Source of the DNA: Taiwanofungus camphoratus
Lineage: Eukaryota > Basidiomycota > Agaricomycetes > Polyporales > Taiwanofungaceae
DNA: 64,000 bases
Assembly: GCA_003999685.1 (NCBI GenBank)
Contig: CP021221.1
Span: forward strand, 3,337,760 to 3,401,759
Direction of reading: 5' to 3'
Under the pieces are notes generated by a model, which ran no database searches, had not been told where the DNA came from, and worked only from the letters and a program-made list of their open reading frames with translations. Both the position numbers and the translations under genes were made by a program. Positions within the stretch are counted from its first letter, which is position 1, and every line of letters begins with the position of its first letter. This document shows positions 1-13,800 of this stretch, piece by piece.

Positions 1-78
1 TTGCAAAAGTCTGATTGTCACGAAGACCCGTTCACACACGGAAGCGAAGACCAGAAGCGTAGTTGCCAATGGTAGGCG

Positions 79-957
79 TTGTCCAGATTGTCAGCTTGTC
101 CTCATGCTTTATGTCGACACTACATCAGGTATTTCCATCGTGCACCACGGAGGTCGGGTGACTCAGCACCTTCCCGTACAACTGCCGCAGGATACAGGGG
201 TGGCACTCGTAAAGGACTGGATCTGACTGTGGGAGCCCCGGCAACACAGACCTCCCACTTCTTCTTGAAGCCGGGTTTAGTCGACGTGCGTGGAGGCATC
301 CTCTTGCGCAGTGTCCGGCGGTTGTCCGACTCGAAAGTCATTTCAGGACCGTCGCTCCTTGTAGACGAGATTCTCCGTCTAAGCGGAGCTCCGAACATCG
401 CAGAATTAGTCACCACTATATGGGGTGGCGACATCTCGGCGTTCCCTTCCTCTTCAAAAGAACGAAGTGTTTCTCCGATTGCTTCTTTGCGCCTTCAAAG
501 AATACATCCGCCGTCTGAAATGAAATGCACACAGATATACCGATCTCCCCGCATTGGTCTCGATCTGTCTCATCCTGACTTGACCGTTGATACACCCTTG
601 ACTCACCCCCGTTGTGTTTATGTCTCAAAGCTGTATCGCTACTTCGTTCACCCTCACCTACTGACTGCGAATGGCCGCGGTCAGACGTTCCTCGGTGCTT
701 ACCAGGCATGTGTAGACTCTCGGTTGTTTGAGGAAGACGGCTCACTCTGCACCGAGCTTGTTAAACTCACTGGCCTCAAAGCTGCAACCGTGAAAAAATA
801 CTTGGAGGAGTATAGACATGGGTTCAAAAAAGGCGTCCTGAGATCCTTCATGGGTGCCGCAGGGAAGGGCTCCTCAGCCTCGCCGACAACGTTCTTGCGG
901 ATGATGGGAACCCTCCGGAGACTACAAAGTGACGATATTAAACCCGGATCAAAGTAA
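79..957 (+). CDS. Uncharacterised protein (292 codons)
   Basis: An uninterrupted 292-codon reading frame, unusually long for this intron-rich arm. I do not recognise the family. The first ~45 residues are Arg/Ser-rich and look like leader or non-coding sequence. The part from about residue 75 reads like real protein: a Leu-rich stretch near residues 85-115, then a well-composed C-terminal half (about 155-260) with the motifs LDLSHPDL, LTANGRGQTFLGAY and ATVKKYLEEYRHGF, followed by a Lys/Arg-rich end. The true start may be internal, or an upstream exon may lie outside the window. It converges on the amino-acid permease gene, whose stop is only 47 bp away. No function is proposed. Confidence 0.4.
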   Translation: MSRLSACPHALCRHYIRYFHRAPRRSGDSAPSRTTAAGYRGGTRKGLDLTVGAPATQTSHFFLKPGLVDVRGGILLRSVRRLSDSKVISGPSLLVDEILRLSGAPNIAELVTTIWGGDISAFPSSSKERSVSPIASLRLQRIHPPSEMKCTQIYRSPRIGLDLSHPDLTVDTPLTHPRCVYVSKLYRYFVHPHLLTANGRGQTFLGAYQACVDSRLFEEDGSLCTELVKLTGLKAATVKKYLEEYRHGFKKGVLRSFMGAAGKGSSASPTTFLRMMGTLRRLQSDDIKPGSK

Positions 958-1003
958 CACTCACGCTGCTAATACCCAAGTTTTGTGTCGATTTACACTG
1001 CGT

Positions 1004-3496
1004 TTAATATGCATGCGTGGCCACTCTCCTCAGCCAATGCCTTAATCCACGATCCATATCCGCCTCCATCTTCGCTTTGGCCTTTGCTTCACGCTCGGAC
1101 TCTCGGAACCGCTGGCCTTCCCCGGGCCGCCATACTGCATCTGTGTCCAGGTCTACTTCGTGTAAGGGGACAAAATGGCGCGGCTTCTTGAGGTAAAAGC
1201 GCTCGTAGATCGTATAACCTGCATAGAGGATGATGTATAGCGCGACGCCAATGTAGGTCGCGACGACGTTCTGTACATGGCCGTGTCAGCCCATCAATGT
1301 CGACACGACGTGTGAAAGCTAGGCAAGACAAGTACCCTTGGATTAAACGGCTGCTCCGCGACCGCAGAATAGCCCTGAGCAGCGAACATGAGGATGGCGA
1401 GCGTGACCGTCAAGATCGGCAGTACGGGGAAGAGCGGCTGGATGTATGCAAGATCATCCAGCGTGCGGCCCTGAGCGCGCCAGGCCTGTCGGAAGCGGAG
1501 CGAGATGGGGCCGACAGAGCCCCAAACGAGCAGCGCGGAGATGCCTGTGAGATTGAGCAGCCAGGTGAACACGATGCCTTCGCCCCAGATGGTGGTCAGG
1601 AAGGTCAGGAACGACACTGCGAGCGCCATCCTTCAGAGAGACATTAGCGAGAGCACGCGTGGGCAAAGGCAATACGACGGGGGATGAGCATACACAAGAG
1701 CCGGTACGGGAACGCCGCGGCTGTTTACCCATCCGAGTATGCGCGGCGCTTGCCCGTTCCGCGCGAGAGACAGGAGCATGCGCGAGCTCGCGTAGAAGCA
1801 CGAGTTGGTCGCGGAGAGGACCGCTGTGAGCAGGACGGCGTTAACGACGTGCGCGGCGGCACCGAACCCCGCGCGCACGAAGACGACAGTGACAGGGGAC
1901 GCGGTCACGTCCGAGTCTGCAAGCGGCCACGTTCTTATCCTTTAGATCATGACACCGAAGGCGAGCGATCGCGACGCACCGTCCGCTGCGTTCAGGAGCG
2001 TCGGGTCTGCCCAGTTGATGCACAGGCCGATCGTGAGGATGGTGAGGATGTAGAAGAGCACGATGCGCACGAACGTCGCGCGCACGGCGCGCGGCACGGA
2101 TCTGTGCGGTGCCGCGGACTCGCCCGCGGCGAGGGTGACGAGCTCGACGCCGCCGTAGGAGTAGAAGGCGTAGGCGAACGTCTGTGCGAACCCGGGGAAG
2201 CCGTTGATGAAGGCTTGGCCGTGCTGGAAGTTGGACCAGCCCTGAGGACGTGGTGATTAGTGATGCAAGGGAGTGCGGAGGGCACACGTACGGGCCCGGG
2301 ATGGCTGTGGATTCCGCCCCAGTCGTAGATCAGGCCAACAATGATGAACATGACGATGAGGATGACTTTGATCATGGCGAACCAGTACTCGGATTCTCCT
2401 GTGATGAGGAGTAGGCATCTGCATGAAGTGTAGCTGAGGCATGACTGACCGTACACCCGGACGTGAATCAACTGCATCACGAATATTGGTGTGATGATGA
2501 TGAGTGCCCATTCCCATGCCTGTATTCGAGCATCCCAAAACTAGTAACGTGGAGTTTCGAGCATCAGTGAGCCACCATATTCCCAGTAGCCTCGGGAAAG
2601 GCTTACCTGTAGTATGACAGCTGCTGCTGTCAGCTCACTCGCTACAATGGGATATCAGAGTCCGTTGATCGAGGGGACTGTCTACCGGCTTCAAGTAACA
2701 GCATACGCACGAATTGACAGACTCCTATGCAAAACACGATGTAAAGGATGGATAAAATAGGCTATACCTACATGCAGAACGGCTTACCATTGCAGCCAAT
2801 AATTCCACCCTGCGTCGGATAAATTGAGTGTCTTCAAGAAGGTCGGCAAAGGGGCAAGGACTGACCGAGCGTGAATCCCAGAGCAGGAGATACAAAACGT
2901 GTTCCAAAGACGGCAAAGCTGCCGGACACGGGGATGTATGAAGCCATCTCTCCTCTTGGAACGGTATGTGCGAAGGTGATGACGACTTGTGCGTACACGA
3001 GAGACAGGACAGCAACTCACAAAGAGATGACGACGGCATAGCAAAAGAGGCCGACAATGAAGTATGACAGGAGAGCGCTACCTGGACCAGCGATAGACAC
3101 GGCCTATTCTCTCCAGATGGCTGTTTACTCGAATTGCGAGGTATGCGTTCAAGGCAGAGATACTCACAGAACCCGCGCTGAGGAAAATGCCAGTCCCGAT
3201 CGTTCCACCGATCGCTGAGGCGATTGTCGTATATACACCACTCGCTGGTCCGCAGACTGGTGCATAAGAGACGCACCTATCATCATGAGATGGCGACTGG
3301 CCATGGCCCTCTTAGTCTCATGCGCCTCGTCCACGTTGCCGGCGAGCGTTTTCCAAAATGGAGTCCGAGTCTCGCTCGAGGGCGGCGATTCTAGCTCGGA
3401 GACCTCCTGGGCCTTGCTCTCGGTGTCCTCCTTCTGCTCTACCTCTGAAGCGGGTGATGTACATAGAGGCGGAACAGAAACCGAGATAGGAGTCAT
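1004..3496 (-). CDS. APC-superfamily amino-acid permease (YAT type)
   Basis: Plasma-membrane amino-acid transporter gene, split by several short introns. The N-terminal exon starts at 3496 (MTPISVSVPPL) and encodes an acidic, Ser/Glu-rich cytosolic tail, then the TM1 helix breaker GGTIGTGIFLSAGS (around 3165-3205), the hallmark of fungal YAT permeases. Later exons give FAMIKVILIVMFIIVGLIYD (near 2310-2370), a loop and helix with SYGGVELVTLAAGESAAPH (near 2100-2170), NSCFYASSRMLLSLARNGQAP (1740-1800), then helices at 1630-1320. The C-terminal exon ends FVPLHEVDLDTD and a charged tail with TAA at 1004-1006. Substrate cannot be read from the sequence. Exon boundaries are approximate; the family call is secure. 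Confidence 0.85.
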
Positions 3497-5754
3497 GGCA
3501 AGGCTGCTCTGAGCTGAAGCGTCGTGCGAGCAGAGTCAAGGCGAATGAGCGTCTGCCTCTCAGCACTGGCGATACATACTTATGCAGCGCGGAGAATGTG
3601 CCTAAATTTGATCATCATTGGCCGAGAGCACGACATCCATATATTTCCCCAGCGCGGTACTTTCGTATGGTGGCAGAGCGTATGAGTCGCCTGAGCCATA
3701 CAAGCTGGGAAGGAGCAACTTGATTGGCAAAGTCAAGGAATAGCTTGTGTTTGGGTCCAGCTAGCAAGCGCCCGCGTATACAGATGCAATGAGACAGCGG
3801 TATTGGTTGGTCTGACATGGCCAGTGATGGCTGCAAAAGCATCAACTATGTAACAGTGAAGGACGACGACTCGTCACGGTGTACGCCATCAACTCAATCG
3901 TGTGGCAGAAAGAGCTGAATGCGCGCTCCGAGCAGGACCTCCTCCTGTTTGTGTCCCTCATGGAGTGCCTTACTTCATCGTGTTTTACTTGGTTGAACTG
4001 TTCTTCTTTTTTTTACTCCTTCAACCGGTGAGTCTTTTGCTCGAGGTTGAGTTTGATCTCATTCCATTTGTTTTTGAAAATAGTTGGTATGCCCGTGAAG
4101 TATCTTGTTGATCCGCAGGCTATCAAGGGACTGTTGTTTTGCAAATATCAGCTTGCCCGGGTTCAACAAGTATCAAGACCGTATTGACGCTGGTGAGAAT
4201 GCGCGAGCGAGACTGGCTGCCCTAAGCACTCGTTGACAACTGGAGATTGAACCGAGATGCGTAGCTGCTAGGAACCTCGGATGGTCGAAGCATACGCGCG
4301 CATAGCATATAGCTGTCCAAGACATCGTGAATACTCTCTCCAGGATTCCGAACCTCCCCTCGCCGAGGCTGCAGCGCAGATGATAAAGGATCTGGGGTCA
4401 ACGACCGCGGAAGCGCTTGTCGACTTCGTAAAGGATGAAAAAGCGAGAGGGCTGAACTTGTTATGAGACTCCTCTTGATAGAAGTGTACGATAAGGCAGC
4501 GAGGAAATGCTGTCCTCCTTACGAAGTGCTCTTTAGCCGATCCGTTCATCCGTTCGCTTTCCCTGAAGCTCTCTTTGGCCCACTCGTTTGGAGAGAATCA
4601 AGGTCAGTTGTACGGATGTTTGCTCAGACAGAAGAAAGTTCGAGGATGCGTTCAAAACCGCCTACGTACTCGTTTTACCCACTGGCAGATCGGTGGCCAC
4701 GGGCTGCTGTTGTTCGAGGCCTGATGGCTATGCAATGTTCAACAAATCACGATGTTATTTACTGCATTATCCCAGTGGTTCTCAGTTCAGAGGATATGTT
4801 GTAATGTCGGTGATCCCCACAATAACGTGGCCAGAGAAGGCAAAAAATCAACAGAGCGCAGGATCCTTTCCCTAAAAACCATAACCAGAAGAAGAATCGA
4901 TCGTACATTACGCTTCCCATGCAACTTGGCAAACCGATTGCGGCTTCAAAGAACGCATTATTTGGGGCCGACAGTAAAGCCGCACGAGTCTTAGTGCTGA
5001 TGCATGATGGTCAATATCAATGCGTTCAGATGGTCACCACCCGGCACGCACTCGGTGTTACTGGATGTTCCAATACGGTGCATGCGGTGGTTGGCACAAA
5101 GATTCCACATATCTATTGGGAGGCCTGGATATTCTCCTCGACCACCCGCGGCAATCGTCAGACAACGTTCAACTGGTTCGCCAAGTCAGACCCTTCTGGA
5201 TCCCTGGCACAGGGAGTCATTGGTAGCTCAAGGATCCCTTCGTACATGATAGTTGTGAATATGCGGCGGAATGGCAAGATGCAATTAAGGTCGCCATCGA
5301 CGCTGTGCAAAAGTTGGACGACTAGGCAAGGCAAACAATACCAGGCTGGAGTAAGCGAGGGGCGAGTGTTGGACGATGATAATGATTTATTCATATCGCA
5401 ATTGGACTATCCCATCAGTGCCAGGCGCGAGGAGCTGGCTCGTTGACCGTTCAAGAGACAGGGGATGGCCTCACGCAGTGTTGCGGCTTTTATAACAAGG
5501 AACTCTGGAAAGAAGAACTAACGCAGCCTTGCTGATCGTTGTAACTTGTCTTCGTATGATGTCAGTTGCAGGCAGCCTCCGGACAAAAACGCGTGAAATT
5601 CTTACAACTGAATCAGGCAGTACCAATATATAACGCTTACGACGGTGCGAGAAAGATCAACCATGAAGATCCTGTGCGATCTGAACAACTGTCTGCTCTG
5701 GTTATGGCCAATATATCATGTTTAGATACCAGATGACAAGTCTACCACTCATCC
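3497..5754. other. Stretch without a supported gene; possible degraded coding sequence
   Basis: No ORF here can be tied to a family. Several plus-strand segments have coding-like composition, at 4281-4466 (includes AEAAAQMIKDLGSTTAEALV), 4463-4660, 4919-5225 and about 5230-5325 (KDPFVHDSCEYAAEWQDAIK, ending in a stop). They lie in different frames, and I could not join them by convincing GT-AG introns. This may be a decayed gene or a multi-exon gene I cannot resolve. Confidence 0.3.
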
Positions 5755-8390
5755 TTATGCTTTCTCTTTGCTATGTGAATTTGCCTCAACATCGATTACT
5801 TCGACATTGCCATCATCATCCGGCGCATCTTCCTGAGGAAGGATCAAGTTCAAGACTACAGCAACAATCCCCGCAATCAAAACTACAATTCATGCGTCAG
5901 TGTAAACTCGAGATGTCTGATGTATCAATCAGCGAAGTCACTTACATGGGGTACTGAGGATAATCGTGATCGATTCAAACAGGCCCTGCAAGCCTTTATT
6001 GGGGTGCTTCACTCCATCGAAGAGGTAGGTGAAAACGTCAGGCACGAGGAGGTCCCCTATACCAAAGGATAGTGCGGCGGCCAGGACAAAACGGTCGCGT
6101 CGAGTGAACCGTGTGTAGGCAAGCACACGGATACCTGACACTGCAACACTAGCAAAGAGAAAGGTGGTAACACCACCCAACACAGGATTGGGAACTGGGA
6201 ACAATCACACGGTGAGAGACAGTGAGAACCTGATTAGCTGTTGATCCGGTCATATAAGAATATACAACATACTTGCTAAGAAGACCCCCGATATCTTCCC
6301 TAAGACACCGAACAAGATCAAGAAAAAACAACAGAATTGGCCGGCAGTTCGGTTCGCACATCTTGTGACCGCGATGACTCCATTGTTCTGTTAGAAAGGC
6401 ACATTAGAGAAGATTAAACAGGGTGATATGTGCGCATAGAATACAGATCTACCTGAGCGAATATTGATAGTGGAGTAACGGTGAACAGGGCAGATAGAAA
6501 TCCTCCTATGCCATCACTCTTAGATTAAAAAAAGGAGAGGATATTAGTCAAAACACCAATCATAGGTGGAAAGGGGTAACAAGCATGTCGAAGAGAACGC
6601 ACTAGAACTCCTCCTTGTATCCGCGAGTCAAATTCTTCACCGTCGACTGCAACCCTGGACACCTCAGCTGAAGCAGTAATATCGCCGATCGCCTCCATCG
6701 CAACAGAAACTGAGAGAAATAGGGACACAAATGAGACGGTTCCGGTACTTGCAGACAGTGACTGCGGAGACGTACCGTAGACAGCCAGCATGGGTAGAAT
6801 AGCAGGCGGGTATACTCTAATTTTGAATGTGTGTACCCTGTGCGCCCCGTTGATGATTTTGAACACAACAGCCAAGAGCGAATTAGAACTAACCACAAGA
6901 AAGTAATTGCAGGTGCCGTAGTGATGCTACTCCCATCGATATATCCTGCAGCCCCAGAGACAATGCAGCCTACAGCCAAGCCGACGATGATTGAGATGTT
7001 CTTGAGGAAAGGTGAACCGAAAAGCTCCGTTAAGATGATACTAATGAACGACAGGAATCCAAGGCCAATAAACTGGGGAGAGCCCCATCTGATGATGCAC
7101 GAACACAAAGGGTAGTTAGATAGACACAATACCAGCCGTACACAGCACACATAGCAACGTATATGCAGGAGCGGATAGATAAAAAAATGAGGGAAAGTAC
7201 ATGAGCTCCTTTTATTCGCCTGAGCAAGAACGGGTAAACAAGGACTCACGGCAGCGGCTTGGGAGCAGAAATATCTGGGCACAACTGATAAAAACCAGAA
7301 GTGGGGCGTGACATACAGTCATTCGATCCTCCGCCCCAATCAGGTATGCCCGAAGAACCGACAAGAGACGCGCCAATCATGAGAATGACAGTGCCTATGA
7401 TCGAAAAAAGGACAGATCGTGCACGTAACAACTGAGTTAATGTACGATGGGACAAGAGAGGAGAGGCGACTCACCCGTAACCATCGGGGGGAAGATGCGC
7501 TGCAAGGTCCGCGGTGGAACGAAGGACATGAAAATCTCAAGAAAGGCACAGATGAGAGATGTTCCTACCAAGCCCCACCAGCCTAAGATAAGTCTTCTGT
7601 TGAGTGCATTGAATGATGAACGCACCAAGAACCATCCCGTATGCATCCGGACAGGGCCCTTTTGTGACAGTTCCATCGGGTGCGGTGGTCGACGGACAAG
7701 TCCCGTTCGCGTACATGGCGTTGAATATCTGCGCTGGAAATTGAAGGAGATGCGGCTTCATTTATTTTGGCACATACGGCGTCTGCAGTACTGAGGGTAG
7801 CGAAACTAGTCCCCACGACGGACAAGAGGCCAGTGCCAAGATGATAATTCTTGAACAGCCTGATGTGCGACATTTGTACGAGACTAAGGATGCCTGTCCG
7901 CCCAAGAAGAGTTCATCGGAGAGGGTTCATTGGCACATAATCAGCGGAGGGTGGACGCAAGGTGATGTATTCACGCACCACAGCCGATAAGAGATGCAGA
8001 GATCATGTACGCCGACAACTCGCTGTCGAGATTCAATGAACTAGCGAAGATGATCGGCGGGGTAATCAGACCCGCGAGCATGGCTAACGCATGCTGCAGT
8101 CCAGAAGTAAACGCAAGGAGGATGGGCAATTCCGAGTCGAGAGCATAGAACGGGGGCATGCGTCTACGCGATTTCGCTTTGGAGGAAAAGCGGCGGGGGA
8201 GCGAAAATGGCAGAGTAGGCGTACATAGCCAAGCATAGTCATAGTCTCCAACCCAGCCGTGCTTGGTAGTCAGTTTCTTGTAAACACGGGATGCACGCGA
8301 CCGTATATGGCGGATAGCTGGGTGGCTGTAATCTGGAGAAGGAATTGGATCTGGCTGCTCCTTGACGACGTCGGTAGAGTGAAGGGACAT
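5755..8390 (-). CDS. Purine permease, NCS2 family (uric acid-xanthine type)
   Basis: Membrane transporter of the nucleobase-ascorbate (NCS2) family, closest in motifs to fungal uric acid/xanthine permeases such as UapA. Start at 8390 (MSLHSTDVVKEQ). The first membrane exon has FYALDSELPILLAFTSGLQH then ALAMLAGLITPPIIFASSLN (8040-8160). Later exons give LVGSSGIPDWGGGSNDC (7320-7380), QFIGLGFLSFISIILTELFG (7020-7080), the acidic motif MEAIGDITASAEVS (6655-6700), and the NCS2 signature NNGVIAVTRCANR after an intron acceptor (6350-6390). A late membrane segment is FLFASVAVSGIRVLAYTRF (6110-6165). The C-terminal exon ends in an acidic tail, TAA at 5755-5757. About eleven short introns. The NCS2 signature and topology are visible; purine specificity is inferred from family similarity. 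Confidence 0.9.
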
Positions 8391-8737
8391 GTCCGCAACG
8401 ACGAGTAGCAGTGGGGGGAGAAAACGCCAGACTTTTCAGACGAGACCGGACCCAGATGATATGGGCCTGACCGCGTTAGCGCACATAGATAGCAGCTTTT
8501 CTCCAGCCAAGGCCGAGTCATGGATTTCCCGTCGAGTTTCAGCTGGACTGTTCCTGGAGCCCCGCAGTCCAAGCGCGACCTATCTTATCTCCTCCTACAC
8601 GTGCTCCATCCCATCCTGCACGTGAGCGTACGCGTATCCAGTCGCGGTGAGGATACAATCGATATGTAATGATACAGTGGTGGCAGTACACAAGACATCA
8701 ATACATAGCACAGCACAGGTCCACACTTGCCGCACCC

Positions 8738-10801
8738 TCAACCCTCCTCTTCCTCCTCCTCTTCCTCCCCGTCGTCCACATCCATTTCGTCATCGTCTGG
8801 CGGCGCTACATTCCCACTCCTCCCACCCATTGCCATCATACCTGCCACGCTCACCCTCGGCATCGCAATCATCTCGTGCTCCACCAACACCTTCTCCAGA
8901 TACGGGTCCCACCTGGCGGCACTCTGGAAGAACCGCCTCTTGGTCCCTTGCCCCTTCCCCCACTGCACATCATTTCCTTGCCCATAGTCATAATAACCGT
9001 GACCGCTCTCCTCCAACCTTGGCACATCAAAATATTTACCCGTGACAATACTCATGCGCTTCTTACCGCCGCGGGTACGTTGCCGCGATGAGCGCGAACC
9101 GCCGCGTCGGCGACTGGATGAGGATTCATCAGAAAATGAGCTTGCATCGTCTGACTCGTCAGAGGCCATCGCTTCCTGAAGTCCGTACACGAAGCGTGTA
9201 TGCTCTGCAGCACGGTCGAATGAATCTCGCGTACACAGGTATTGAGAGTACTCACGCGCAAGCTGCTCATCAAGTTCATCCGTCTTGTCCTGACCATTAG
9301 CTTTCTCAAATCCAAGGTGCTCGCTCAGGCTCTCCCTCGGCACTTCGTGCATTCCAACAGACGGAGCGGGCTGAAGCTCAGACAAGTGCTGCAAAGCTGT
9401 CTCCCTTGAGAATATACCGTCAGAGCGAATCCTATGTACATCCCATCGAACTTACCGAACCTTTGCAAGAGAGCCATCTCTTAGATTGACATCATCCATG
9501 TTATTCGGCACGACTTCTAGCCGATACCTAGGGCCAAACCACTCAAAGTATTCATTCCACGGCAAGTGGGGATCGATTTCTTTTTCGATACCGAGCGCAC
9601 ACGCGGTTTCGTATGCCCAAGCGCGCGCAACGTTCTTTACCGTGTACCCGCCCCCTCCAACGAGGATAAGGGGTATGTTCCGAGCGCGGACATATTGCAC
9701 ACAATTCGCATGCCCTTGCATTGTGAGGTTAAAGCACCCCAACTTGTCGCCTGCGAGAGAATCCGCACCGCACTGCAGTACTATCGCGGATGGCTGGAAA
9801 ACGTCAAGGATCTTGTCTACGACCTGTGCGATATAAGCCTTTGAGGCACCTCGATGACCACGAGACTTACCGGTTCGAACACACTCTTGAAAGACTCGTC
9901 AGTAATGCCGTCCTTCAGAGGCACGTTCACCGCATACCCCTTCCCTTTGCCTCTTCCTCTATCTTCCAGGGTACCTGTTCCTGGGAAGTACTCGCCAAAT
10001 TTATGAAAAGAGCACGTCATGACACGGTCAGTTGTATAGAACGCCTCTTCCACACCATCACCATGATGGCAGTCGATATCAATGTACAGCACGCGAGGCA
10101 CAGAACGCAGAAGCTCCAAAATTGCGAGTACGATGTCATTGATGTAACAGAAGCCGGACGCCTCCCGCTTCTTGGCGTGGTGTAGTCCGCCTGCCCAGTT
10201 GATTGCGATGTCCGACGTGCCATTCGCTAAGCGTTGCGCAGCCGCTGGCGTATACGGAATCAGAGGAGTTGTCAGACGTAGACGCGAGTTTACTGGCACG
10301 CACCGATTGAGCCTCCCGCAGAGATAGAACAAAACTCAAAAACCCCTTCGAACGCAGGGTTGTCGTCACCTACCAAGACTGAAATTTCATGAGGTCGGAT
10401 GAAAACAAACAGAGAAATAGACTTACAGCGCGACCCGTGAAATGTAAGCTCATCTGCAGTTTCCGGGGTAACTCTTGATAGGAAGTGGACGTACTCGTCA
10501 GTGTGAAACCGACTCATAGTTTCCGCTGATGCACGTTTTGCTCTCTGCGAGAGAATGAGGACCAGGGGAGGACACCTGAGGTTGAAATGCCCTTACTAGG
10601 ACGTGCATCTTGTCCATCATATTATACGCAGAAACCAACTCGTGAGTAATCCGCATGCGCTGGGGTTTCATGAGATGCCCGTAGCCGTAAGTGAATGAAC
10701 CGACATCGGCTGCAGTGAAGGTTAGCAGCCAAAGAACTCAAAGCATATAGCAAGGGCATAATTTACGATCATAGTAGTATGCAACTCTTCGTTTAGACAT
10801 A
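8738..10801 (-). CDS. RPD3: Class I histone deacetylase (Rpd3-like)
   Basis: Zn-dependent nuclear lysine deacetylase, the catalytic subunit of Rpd3/Sin3-type co-repressor complexes. The first exon reads [11 protein letters not shown] from 10801, followed by [20 protein letters not shown] (10640-10700). Active-site blocks are all present: [20 protein letters not shown] (10130-10200), [17 protein letters not shown] (10040-10095), [19 protein letters not shown] (9965-10015) and [19 protein letters not shown] (9605-9665). The C-terminal exons (9394-8738) code for a Ser/Glu-rich tail ending in a run of Asp/Glu (8738-8790), as in other fungal Rpd3 proteins. Class I assignment is firm. Rpd3 rather than Hos2 is favoured by the [14 protein letters not shown] block. 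Confidence 0.93.
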
Positions 10802-13800
10802 GATACTGTGAACAGTGGATTCAAGGAACTCAATAGTCAGTGCACACTGCACAGTAAGTAACAGTCATTGCTACCGCCGCTGAAGCGCAGGAGATTTCAG
10901 GCCTGTCACGTGATTGATTACATAAGCACACTCCTCGATCAACTATCCGAGTGCTCGCTCCGCATCTCTAGCAAGCATTTGAACGATGATACAAGCAAAA
11001 TATTTCGCGATGGAGGTCCGCCAAATCACCTCCCGGTAAAGAAGCTTAAGAATATCGTACTCTGCGGAGGACTCTAGCGAACTTGATCCAGATTCTAGAG
11101 TCCGATATATACTCGTTCCGGTTGCGTCCTTCAAACGTTAGCGGCTCTGCTTTGGGTTCAGCATACGCTGCCAAGTAAAGGCTGACAGAAATCCGCAGCA
11201 TAGCTTGCCCGCGGATATCGACCTATCTGCTTCGAGGCAGAACGAGCGCCTGATGGAAGATCAAGATAGGTCCCGTGGAACAACAGAAAGGGGACCGTTG
11301 ACAGATGGATAGCATTGACAGAATTTGTTAGATTGTGATGGTCGCTCACATGCAGCAAGTGAACTTTGACTTCATTTCCAAATGATGGAATCCACTGGAG
11401 CAACTTCTAGACGTCGTGTGTGGTACAAGATAGCCAGGACATCGATCGTCACACGGGCGACGAGGATCAGGGTTCAAGTCGGTAGATCGTTATCCACGAA
11501 TACCAACTCGCGGTACAGGCGCTGGGAACATTTGTGGGTTTGGAGGTCATCGATCACCACGACCTCGGCGAGTACAACATTCAGCGCTGTTCATTGTTCT
11601 GCTGATTCCCCCGACCCGTCGGACCACCGACTGTCTCGTTTCTAGACGCTCGTGATATAGCATCGCGCTGGCTCCTGGCTAAGGCATTTGGATCGGGGAA
11701 ACCAGACACGTCGCCGAACCTCTCCCGAATTTCGTGCATATTACGATCAAAGGGTAGAACAAGTCAAACGTTTTCCCTCAATGCATACCAGAAGAGGATG
11801 GTATGATTTGTGCCCACTTTTTCTAGGACGAGCGAGTGGATTCTGCAATCATGTAGCGGTGACAAATGGTTGAAGGCTGCTCCTGACCAAATTATCATGT
11901 GACAGCTGCGATATTTCTACCGTTGCTTGACCATAAACGGATATGGATGACAATCGATCCATATCGGGTATATGTGATATTCCGTGCTTCAGTATGCAAC
12001 CAGACCCCGTGGGGATGTCCGATTTGCAGAACCTACTTCTATATCGCTGCGAATGGTCAATAGGATCAGAAACCAACCTCGAGAGCTTGTATTGAGAGCA
12101 AACTATCTCGTTTTCCTATTCTACACCGTGCGTCCATACTCCAGCGTTCCATGCACCAATGGTAGTATCTCCTTAAGGGAGACTCGCAATACAACACCTG
12201 CCTCTCGATAAGCTGATCATTTGTGCCAAAAGCAGAGCAGCTTGGGGTTCACATTGACGACTAAGTGGCGCTTCTCATTCCTTTCACAAGTGAAATTCTG
12301 ACAGATCCTTGAGTAGTGTTCCGAGGGGCGCATTTAAATTGCGATGTGCATAGATGACCGAACCAAATTTGCAGTTTTTCAAGTCCGTCAAGGATGAAGA
12401 TTCGAGGTCTGCTCTAGTTTACGCAGGTGGGATCCAAATCGGCAGGCATGACACACCGGTCGTAGCCTTGCCATTGCTGACCACTGCGTTGCAGGACGTG
12501 TAATCGTCGTCCAGGGAACTTCGCCTCCGGTATACACTTTTTTGCCTGTCATTATACTCGCTTTGGCTTGTATCCTCAATGCGACGCAGTTGAACCCTTC
12601 GATTATCTGATGCTGCGTAGAGGAGTAGCATGCTGTCAGACATCGTCTGATAGGACCTGGCCATTTTGAAATTATGACTGCCAAGCTGTTCGCTGACGTG
12701 ACCGACCGTGCTTCTCATCATCGCCGAGGCAGACGGGTATGTACTTACTACTTGCATTTTTCGCATCCACTTACGCATGATGCATCTAGATAGGTGGGCC
12801 CGAAATCTGCACCCTCAAGGTGGCGATCGGCTCAAGCATCACGGGGAAGGCCCCCGTGCTTCATGTACGTGCATACCTCGGGAAGGACGGTGACTTCGTG
12901 AGGACGTCCTATTCAGGTTTCTTGTCCAAAATCTGTTGTCGGCAGCCGTCCGATTTCTTCGGAAGAAAAATGCCTAGTCCGTAGAACACTGGAAGCTCAA
13001 GACAATTTCATCTCTTGCGTTAACAGCTGCCCTGTGGGTTCTCGAGTCTCTATTTCTCGTTCACGACGGTAACAACTACTGACTAACAGAGCTGCCGAGG
13101 CCTGAAAGCCTTACTAGCTGACATATGAATGGGCCGCTCATATTGATGGCTGGTCGGTGACGGTCTACGCCTGTTTCAAATTGTCGCTCCGACTGATGGG
13201 AGGCCCGAGTTAGGCACGCGGAGTAAGAACTGGGCTCTGGTCGGCATCATGCATTGATGAATATGTCGTGCGGTGACAAGTACTACTTACAGCGTATTGA
13301 ATGTGCTGCAGCATGCGCTCGGCGATGGGGAACGAAATGATATCGCTGGGTTGAAGGAGGAACATGGAGTGTGAGACCGGTGGGCTGGAACCTCAGAGAG
13401 CCCAGACCGAGTGACATGGGCAGGTTGGCTCATGCCGGGGTTCTTGTCTGGATCGTCGATTGCCGAAGATTAAGAAGACCCTCGAAGCCTGCTTGTCTGG
13501 CCGGCAAGAGACCCGAGGGTGGCATGAAATCGGTATGAGAGCACCTGTCCTGACAAAATCGCGGCGTTGAGGAATCGCGCAGTATCTCCTAGTATTGATG
13601 GTTGGTATGGCGAGTCGAGAATGTGGGAGGTGGCGCGGGAAGAGCTATGATGGTGTTATCAGAGCTGGGAGAAACGGGGTGTGTGTGTGCGGCGTTGGGA
13701 GGAGCGATGAGTGAGCTGATGTTCGAAAGATGAGAAGAGGGCCATGCGGCAAATAGGGTGAGAGGAAGACAGGAATCCCGCAGAAGAGGAAGAATGGCTC

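Noticed and set aside
1684-2256. 190-codon plus-strand ORF opposite the amino-acid permease
   Set aside because: Very Arg/Glu/Gly-rich and exactly antisense to membrane exons of the permease; a shadow frame.
8647-9091. Plus-strand Pro/His/Ser-rich ORFs of 132 and 140 codons
   Set aside because: They are antisense to the acidic tail of the histone deacetylase; their low complexity mirrors the Asp/Glu run.
12419-12778. 119-codon minus-strand ORF as a gene
   Set aside because: No motif, no convincing start context, and the opposite strand has equally open short frames; left as unresolved.
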